From Ruminococcus sp. (GTDB lineage Bacteria; Bacillota; Clostridia; Oscillospirales; Ruminococcaceae), in the NCBI GenBank assembly GCA_017544125.1, contig JAFYET010000205.1:1-5527 (forward strand): a DNA stretch of 5,527 bases. Direction: 5' to 3'. Below the pieces are notes generated by a model. The model was not told the origin of the DNA. It did no database searches and saw nothing but the letters and a program-made list of their open reading frames with translations. Shown one piece after another: positions 1 through 3,235 of this stretch (its first letter is position 1; every line of letters starts with the position of its first letter). The translations under genes and the position numbers were made by a program.

Positions 1-29
1 AGCATCGGGCAGCCCCTCAGCTCGAATGT

Positions 30-58
30 ATTATAGCACATAAAAATTCGTTTGTCAA
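30..58 (-). promoter_or_regulatory. Strong leftward sigma-A promoter, gene lies off the left edge
   Basis: On the minus strand there is a perfect TTGACA (53-58), a 17-nt spacer and a perfect TATAAT (30-35), with a TGC extension directly upstream of the -10. Transcription would begin near position 23 and leave the window after about 20 nt, so the product is unknown. The flanks match the toxin promoter at 1590-1618: a 12-nt block (29-40) and a 9-nt block (53-61) recur there with identical spacing. Confidence 0.8.
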
Positions 59-439
59 TACTTTTTTATTGAAAAACAATAATTTCTATTTGAAATACGA
101 AAATTCGGTATTGTTTATCGGGAAATACATATATAAAAGCCCGGGCAGGCTTTCACCAAATCATCACAATTCCGTGTCGCCAAAAAGATACCTGAAAGCT
201 GTATACAAATAATATAACATTCACATCAAAAATATGTTTGTTTTACTACAAAGAAAAGAACTTCAATGTTTTAACAAAACGTATATTTGTAAATAGTGAC
301 ATACCCGCAAATGCCCGATTTTAAACGATTTCGTGATGATAGTCTGTCTATCAAATCTTAATATGATGTTCATTATCACTAAACGCACACATTCAAACTG
401 AGCATTTTATACAAAAATTAAAAAAATGCCCAAAACCTA
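59..439. other. AT-rich stretch without recognisable gene
   Basis: I see no open frame with a ribosome site, no tRNA-like or rRNA-like sequence and no repeat array here. Only small structures occur: a 6-bp hairpin at 136-153 followed on the minus strand by a T-rich run (a weak possible leftward terminator), and a 5-bp inverted repeat GATAG/CTATC near 338-352. The stretch separates the leftward promoter at 30-58 from the pilin promoter and may simply be spacer DNA or upstream regulatory sequence. Confidence 0.5.
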
Positions 440-468
440 TTGACAAAGCTGCTCAAAGGTGCTATACT
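440..468 (+). promoter_or_regulatory. Promoter of the pilin gene
   Basis: TTGACA (440-445) is followed by a 17-nt spacer and TATACT (463-468), with a TGC extension at 460-462 giving an extended -10. Transcription should start near 475, leaving a leader of about 100 nt before the pilin start codon. The near-perfect match fits a strongly expressed, housekeeping-sigma gene. Confidence 0.88.
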
Positions 469-474
469 GTCTAT

Positions 475-575
475 AGTGAAAGGGAAAGCAAAGGGCTTCT
501 CCCAAGATCACATAAGCAAGCGTGTGACCCTATACACAAGCTGCTTAAATAAAATTTATTATGGAGGGATTTCTT
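475..575 (+). promoter_or_regulatory. Structured 5' leader of the pilin mRNA
   Basis: Two structures can be drawn. The first pairs GGGAAAGC (482-489) with GCTT plus TCCC (495-498 and 500-503), leaving one bulged C at 499. The second pairs AAGCA (514-518) with TGCTT (542-546) and GTGT (522-525) with ACAC (534-537) around an internal loop; it competes with a smaller TCACA/TGTGA hairpin (508-512 and 523-527). The ribosome site GGAGGG (563-568) lies in an open, AT-rich segment. The leader may stabilise an abundant mRNA or be regulated. It matches no riboswitch class that I recognise. Confidence 0.5.
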
Positions 576-1073
576 ATGAAGAAGTCAAACAAAGGTTTTA
601 CACTCGTTGAGCTGATCGTTGTTATCGCAATCATCGGCGTTCTCGCTGCAATCCTCGTACCTTCTCTTATGGGTTACGTAAAGGATTCCAAGATCTCCAC
701 AGCTAACGCTAACGCTAAGCAGGTTTACACATCTGCAGCTACAGTTGCTACAAAGTGTGAGACAGCTGGTTATCCTATCGCAGACGTTCTTGCTAAGTCT
801 TCTGGTACAGATGCACTTTCTACTGGTGCTCCTTATGCTGACATCCAGACAGGTGTTAAGAAGAACCTCGGTTCCGGCGATGACATTTCTTGGGTTGTAA
901 ACTACAAGGACGGCGCTCCTCTTGCTACACTCGCAGCTAAGACAGCTTCCGACAGATATGTAGGTTCTTATCCTACAGAGGCTGACGACAAGTGCGCAGG
1001 CAACATCGGTTCTACTGGTGTTACAGCTACTTCACTTACAAAGACAGCTAAGGCTAACACAATCTGCACCTGA
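576..1073 (+). CDS. Type IV pilin-like protein with class III signal peptide
   Basis: The 165-residue protein has a classic prepilin N-terminus: a short basic leader (MKKSNKG), a prepilin peptidase site after Gly7, then FTLVELIVVIAIIGVLAAI with the conserved Glu at mature position 5 (residue 12). The hydrophobic segment (about 8-29) serves as both membrane anchor and assembly helix. Prepilin peptidase would trim the leader and the subunit would join a surface pilus or pseudopilus. The C-terminal body is rich in Ala, Thr, Ser and Lys, with Cys61, Cys140 and Cys164 and a Trp at 106. The size and N-terminus resemble the GP25/CbpC adhesion pilins that I remember from Ruminococcus albus; an adhesion role is an inference. 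I start at 576 because GGAGGG (563-568) sits 7 nt upstream; the in-frame ATG at 561 overlaps that ribosome site and would spoil the leader peptide. Codon use is strongly restricted (GCT/GCA, ACA, AAG, CTT/CTC, AAC) unlike its GC-richer neighbours, suggesting high expression. No pilus assembly genes lie nearby. Confidence 0.92.
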   Translation: MKKSNKGFTLVELIVVIAIIGVLAAILVPSLMGYVKDSKISTANANAKQVYTSAATVATKCETAGYPIADVLAKSSGTDALSTGAPYADIQTGVKKNLGSGDDISWVVNYKDGAPLATLAAKTASDRYVGSYPTEADDKCAGNIGSTGVTATSLTKTAKANTICT

Positions 1074-1110
1074 TATCTGAGTGTAAGATCTAATAGTCAA
1101 CTAACAAATA

Positions 1111-1141
1111 AAAGGACTGCTTCGGCAGTCCTTTTTCTTTT
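1111..1141 (+). terminator. Rho-independent terminator of the pilin gene
   Basis: A 10-bp perfect stem, AAAGGACTGC (1111-1120) with GCAGTCCTTT (1125-1134), closes on a stable TTCG tetraloop and runs into a T-rich tail, 37 nt after the pilin stop codon. The left side is A-rich, so the hairpin could also stop leftward transcripts. Confidence 0.95.
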
Positions 1142-1148
1142 GGTATAT

Positions 1149-1172
1149 AAAAAGCCGCCGTGGGTCGGCGGC
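1149..1172 (-). terminator. Leftward intrinsic terminator between toxin locus and pilin
   Basis: GCCGCCG (1154-1160) and CGGCGGC (1166-1172) form a 7-bp all-GC stem with a 5-nt loop. On the minus strand it is followed by five T residues (complement of 1149-1153). It faces the leftward toxin transcript and would act as a backup stop that prevents antisense transcription into the pilin gene. On the plus strand it has no T tail. Confidence 0.7.
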
Positions 1173-1187
1173 GGGGGATAGTTATGC

Positions 1188-1216
1188 TTGACAAATTGTG
1201 AATCATGTGATATAAT
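1188..1216 (+). promoter_or_regulatory. Consensus promoter of the antitoxin RNA
   Basis: Perfect TTGACA (1188-1193), a 17-nt spacer and perfect TATAAT (1211-1216), with the extended -10 TGA at 1208-1210. Transcription should begin near 1223. No ribosome site or open frame follows within the short transcript, so the product is probably a non-coding RNA made constitutively and in excess. Confidence 0.9.
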
Positions 1217-1219
1217 AAC

Positions 1220-1283
1220 AAAAAAGAGAACTAAGCCCCCGAAGGTGTCGGCTAAACACCCTCGGGATAGACAGGCAGTTCTC
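1220..1283 (-). terminator. Terminator of the toxin mRNA, embedded in the antitoxin 5' end
   Basis: Read on the minus strand, GAGAACTGCC (from 1283) pairs with GGC and AGTTCTC (ending at 1226) around the inner hairpin and is followed by six T residues (complement of 1220-1225). This is a standard intrinsic terminator and would end a toxin mRNA of about 365 nt that began near 1583. The same DNA encodes the first stem of the antitoxin RNA. Confidence 0.75.
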
Positions 1284-1341
1284 CGTGATGGTTTAAGTTA
1301 AACACCGCCACCGTTTCAGGAGTTGGCGGTGTTTTCCTTTT
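1223..1341 (+). ncRNA. Putative type I antitoxin RNA (about 119 nt)
   Basis: The RNA between the consensus promoter and the hairpin terminator has no plausible coding frame but is highly structured. An outer stem pairs GAGAACT (1226-1232) and GCC (1235-1237) with GGCAGTTCTC (1274-1283). It encloses an 11-position hairpin, CCCGAAGGTGT (1238-1248) against 1256-1266, with one A-C mismatch and a 7-nt loop. A second hairpin (1300-1334) ends the RNA. It lies convergent to, and fully antisense to the 3' untranslated region of, the small hydrophobic peptide mRNA at 1378-1488 without reaching its coding frame. This is the layout known for RatA against txpA in Bacillus. Its 5' strand is also partly complementary to the toxin leader near the ribosome site: GAGAAC (1226-1231) and AGCCCCC (1234-1240) match leader blocks in antiparallel order. 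The antitoxin function is inferred from layout. An alternative is an independent small RNA acting in trans. Confidence 0.75.
1300..1341 (+). terminator. Terminator of the antitoxin RNA
   Basis: AAACACCGCCA (1300-1310) pairs perfectly over 11 bp with TGGCGGTGTTT (1324-1334) around a 13-nt loop, followed by a T-rich tail (1332-1341). The stem lies inside the region complementary to the toxin mRNA. Confidence 0.9.
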
Positions 1342-1377
1342 ATGTTTCTCCTTTCGGGTCTACAATAAAGTACTCGC

Positions 1378-1488
1378 TTATCTCTTCTTGTTTATCTTGA
1401 AGAGGACGATCAGAACTGCTATCACGTTGATAATACCAACGATAGTGTTAACAAACAGAAATAAATCTGAATATGTAACGTAGCTCAT
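1378..1488 (-). CDS. Small hydrophobic peptide, putative type I toxin (holin-like/TxpA kind)
   Basis: This 36-residue peptide starts MSYVTYSDLF, continues with a hydrophobic membrane span (about residues 9-30, LFLFVNTIVGIINVIAVLI onward) and ends in the basic tail KINKKR. A short polar N-terminus carrying a VTYSDLF-like motif, one span and a Lys/Arg tail are features that I associate with the Firmicutes putative holin-like toxins. Peptides of this kind insert into the membrane and depolarise or damage it when overproduced. The coding assignment rests on a GGAGG ribosome site (1497-1501) 8 nt before the ATG at 1488, a consensus promoter (1590-1618) and a fitting terminator. A convergent antisense RNA (1223-1341) overlaps the 3' untranslated part. 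The ribosome site is buried in a hairpin, as is usual for type I toxins. It could instead be a small membrane protein of other function, but the gene layout argues for a toxin. Confidence 0.85.
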   Translation of the reverse strand: MSYVTYSDLFLFVNTIVGIINVIAVLIVLFKINKKR

Positions 1489-1496
1489 CACGCACA

Positions 1497-1511
1497 CCTC
1501 CCTTTCGGGAG
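1497..1511 (-). promoter_or_regulatory. Ribosome-site-sequestering hairpin in toxin leader
   Basis: In the toxin mRNA, CUCCC (1511-1507) pairs with GGGAG (1502-1498) across a GAAA tetraloop, so most of the Shine-Dalgarno GGAGG (1501-1497) is base-paired. This should lower translation in the ground state. The 5' arm also belongs to the segment 1508-1518 that can pair instead with 1274-1284 in the 3' untranslated region. Confidence 0.7.
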
Positions 1512-1589
1512 AACCGCCGTTTCTGCGTTTGCTTAGCCCCCTCACCCCGTATCACAGGGCTTGGTGATGCCTTTTAGGGCACTGTGACT

Positions 1590-1618
1590 ATTATAGCACA
1601 AAAGTCTCACCCTGTCAA
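1590..1618 (-). promoter_or_regulatory. Consensus promoter of the toxin mRNA
   Basis: On the minus strand: perfect TTGACA (1613-1618), a 17-nt spacer and perfect TATAAT (1590-1595), with a TGC extension before the -10. The start near 1583 leaves a leader of about 95 nt. A 5-bp hairpin with a terminal G-U pair (GTGCC with GGCAT, about 1568-1582) lies at the very 5' end. The promoter is as strong as the antitoxin promoter, so control is expected after transcription. It diverges from the trxA promoter. Confidence 0.9.
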
Positions 1619-1621
1619 TAC

Positions 1622-1720
1622 CTGACCTGAAAATTGTACACTTAGCTCACACATAGGCGGCTTTTTGAATATCACAACCACGGTCGTGCAATACTGATTT
1701 TAAACAATCTGTAAACCCTC
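1622..1720. other. Divergent intergenic spacer between toxin and trxA promoters
   Basis: About 100 nt without an open frame. It contains a small inverted repeat CACG-GT-CGTG (1679-1688) and a 10-mer, GATTTTAAAC (1696-1705), that also occurs at 317-326. No operator can be assigned with confidence. Confidence 0.4.
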
Positions 1721-1749
1721 TTGACAAACGGGGAAAGATAGTGTATAAT
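1721..1749 (+). promoter_or_regulatory. Promoter of the trxA-trxB operon
   Basis: Perfect TTGACA (1721-1726), a 17-nt spacer and perfect TATAAT (1744-1749). Transcription would start near 1756, leaving a leader of about 52 nt. The operon appears to use the housekeeping sigma factor; I see no clear oxidative-stress operator. Confidence 0.9.
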
Positions 1750-1807
1750 AAAATCACGGAATAGATTTGATAAAACATAATCTCATAAAACAGAAAGGAT
1801 GATATCT

Positions 1808-2116
1808 ATGGCAGCAACAGTAGTAACAAGCGCAAATTTCGAGGCAGAGGTCTTAAAGGCGGATAAGCCCGTTATCGTTGATTTCTGGGCATCGTGGTGC
1901 GGCCCGTGCAGAATGCTCTCGCCCGTTATTGAGGAGATATCGGAAACCAACCCCGAGATAAAGGTCTGCTCGGTCAATGTTGATGAGGAAATGGAGCTGG
2001 CACAGCGCTTTGAGATAAGCTCTATCCCCACGCTGCTTGTGTTCAAGGGCGGGCAGCTGACAAACAGCTCGCTGGGCGTTATCCCCAAGGCGGCAATTCT
2101 TGATCTGGTAAAGTAA
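1808..2116 (+). CDS. trxA: Thioredoxin
   Basis: A 102-residue single-domain thioredoxin, the usual length. It has the active site WCGPC (residues 30-34) preceded by VDFWAS with the buried Asp25, and the cis-proline loop SIPT (Pro74) that faces the active site. It reduces disulfides in cytoplasmic proteins such as ribonucleotide reductase, peroxiredoxins and methionine sulfoxide reductases, and is recharged by a reductase, most likely the product of the next gene 9 nt downstream. An extra cysteine, Cys54, lies outside the active site. I prefer the ATG at 1808 because AAAGGA (1794-1799) stands 8 nt upstream; the in-frame ATG at 1799 overlaps that ribosome site and would add only MIS. There is no signal peptide. 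Confidence 0.96.
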   Translation: MAATVVTSANFEAEVLKADKPVIVDFWASWCGPCRMLSPVIEEISETNPEIKVCSVNVDEEMELAQRFEISSIPTLLVFKGGQLTNSSLGVIPKAAILDLVK

Positions 2117-2125
2117 GGTGAGCGT

Positions 2126-3040
2126 ATGGCAGATATCATTATCATAGGCGCAGGCCCTTCGGGGCTGACGGCGGCGATATACGTGCAGCGTGCGGGCAGG
2201 CAGGCGCTGGTTTTTGAGGCGGGCAGCTACGGCGGGCAGATAGTCAAGGCTGCCAAGGTGGAAAATTACCCGGGGCTCAAGTCGGTGTCGGGCTTTGAGT
2301 ATGCTCAGACCCTCTACGAGCAGGCGACAGCTCTCGGCGCTGAAATAAAGCTCGAGCGTGTGGTAAAGGTCGAGGACAGGGGCAGCGTTAAGGCTGTCAT
2401 CACCGACAGCGGCGAGTATGAGGCAAAGGCAGTCATCATCGCAACAGGTGCCAAGAACCGCCCTCTCGGGCTTGCTAATGAAAAGGCGCTGGTGGGCAAA
2501 GGCGTTTCCTACTGCGCCACCTGCGACGGTATGTTTTACAGGGGCAAGACGGTGATAGTAGCGGGCGGCGAGAGAACGGCGGTGCTTGATGCGCTGTTCC
2601 TCTCGAACATCTGCGAGAAGGTGTATGTGGTCTACAAGGGCAGCGAGCTGGGCTACAACGGCGTTGATGCCGATAGCCTGAGAGATAAGCCGGGTGTTGA
2701 GCTGCTGCTTGGAAACCGTGTCACCGCCCTCAATGAAGATGGCGGCAGGTTCGCAGGTGCTGAGATAACCGACCTTGCCACCGGTGAAAAGAGAACGCTG
2801 ACGGCGCAGGGGCTCTTCGTGGCTGTCGGCAACGCCCCCGATAATTCGGGCTATGCGGCAATTGCCGAGCTTGATGACAAGGGCTATTTCACCGCTGATG
2901 AGAGCTGCCTGACTAAGACGGCGGGCATTTTCGTTGCGGGGGATTGCCGGGCAAAGCGTGTGCGCCAGCTGACCACCGCAGCTGCTGACGGCACCACTGC
3001 TGCCCTCGCAGCGTGCAGCTATATAAGAAAACTCGGCTGA
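2126..3040 (+). CDS. trxB: Thioredoxin reductase-like flavoprotein lacking NADPH motifs
   Basis: A 304-residue two-domain flavoprotein of the low-molecular-weight thioredoxin reductase family. FAD-binding features are intact: GAGPSG at 8-13, ATGAKNRPL at 107-115 and the C-terminal GIFVAGD (267-273) followed by RQLTTAAADGTTAA. The redox disulfide is CATCD (Cys130, Cys133). The central domain is unusual. Where NADPH enzymes have a GGGxSAxEEA-type loop, this has AGGERTAVLDA (146-156), and where they have HRRxxFRA it has VYKGSELGY (169-177), so both the nucleotide-loop motif and the arginines that bind the 2'-phosphate are missing. That pattern fits the ferredoxin-dependent flavin thioredoxin reductases known from clostridia, which take electrons from ferredoxin instead of NADPH; this is an inference. 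The gene follows trxA by 9 nt with its own AAGGTG site (2115-2120), so the two are co-translated from one mRNA and are probable partners. Confidence 0.92.
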   Translation: MADIIIIGAGPSGLTAAIYVQRAGRQALVFEAGSYGGQIVKAAKVENYPGLKSVSGFEYAQTLYEQATALGAEIKLERVVKVEDRGSVKAVITDSGEYEAKAVIIATGAKNRPLGLANEKALVGKGVSYCATCDGMFYRGKTVIVAGGERTAVLDALFLSNICEKVYVVYKGSELGYNGVDADSLRDKPGVELLLGNRVTALNEDGGRFAGAEITDLATGEKRTLTAQGLFVAVGNAPDNSGYAAIAELDDKGYFTADESCLTKTAGIFVAGDCRAKRVRQLTTAAADGTTAALAACSYIRKLG

Positions 3041-3043
3041 GTT

Positions 3044-3057
3044 TTGTCATATGACAA
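3044..3057. repeat. Perfect 14-bp palindrome after trxB
   Basis: TTGTCATATGACAA is a perfect inverted repeat beginning 4 nt after the trxB stop codon and ending 2 nt before the terminator stem. It could be a dyad operator for a dimeric regulator, a small extra RNA hairpin or chance. I do not recognise a specific regulator site. Confidence 0.6.
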
Positions 3058-3059
3058 TT

Positions 3060-3102
3060 ACGCCGCCCTTGCATTTGATTGCATGGGCGGTGTTATATTT
3101 TT
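3060..3102 (+). terminator. Terminator of the trxA-trxB operon
   Basis: A 9-bp stem (3060-3068 with 3085-3093, one G-T wobble) with core CCGCCC/GGGCGG, extended inward by TGCA/TGCA across a T-T mismatch, followed by a T-rich tail (3093-3102). It closes the operon and separates it from the signalling gene. Confidence 0.92.
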
Positions 3103-3153
3103 GTGAATAATGCACAACTTACCTATCCAAAATGACGAAAATACATAAATTTA

Positions 3154-3182
3154 TTGTAAAAAGCGCTATATTGTGGTATAAT
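3154..3182 (+). promoter_or_regulatory. Promoter of the PAS-GGDEF-EAL gene
   Basis: TTGTAA (3154-3159), a 17-nt spacer and TATAAT (3177-3182) with the extended -10 TGG at 3174-3176. The weaker -35 is offset by the extended -10. Transcription would begin near 3189, at the foot of a small hairpin, GGGTA (3189-3193) with TACCC (3198-3202) and a TTTG loop, which would form the 5' end of the mRNA. Confidence 0.8.
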
Positions 3183-3235
3183 AATTATGGGTATTTGTAC
3201 CCGTTGCAGCAATAAAAGGATTTGGCGGTGCAATT

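Noticed and set aside
136..153. Possible leftward terminator AAAGCC/GGCTTT
   Set aside because: The stem is only 6 bp, the T run is interrupted, and no minus-strand gene upstream of it would need it.
317..326. 10-mer GATTTTAAAC repeated at 1696-1705
   Set aside because: A single short AT-rich repeat in AT-rich DNA is expected by chance, and the two sites are not placed alike relative to promoters.
561..575. Upstream in-frame ATG of the pilin gene adding MEGFL
   Set aside because: The ATG overlaps the GGAGGG ribosome site of the start at 576, has no ribosome site of its own and would disturb the short basic leader expected before the prepilin cleavage site.
475..575. Known riboswitch in the pilin leader
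   Set aside because: The foldable stems do not match any riboswitch core that I recognise, so only an unspecified structured leader is claimed.
1799..1807. Upstream in-frame ATG of trxA
   Set aside because: Its first base is the last A of the AAAGGA ribosome site, whereas the ATG at 1808 has ideal 8-nt spacing and gives the normal thioredoxin N-terminus.
1783..2145. Minus-strand open frame of about 120 codons across trxA
   Set aside because: It is antisense to a clear thioredoxin gene, has no ribosome site or promoter and its translation resembles no family; it is a codon-bias shadow. The same holds for minus-strand frames within trxB and the PAS-GGDEF-EAL gene.
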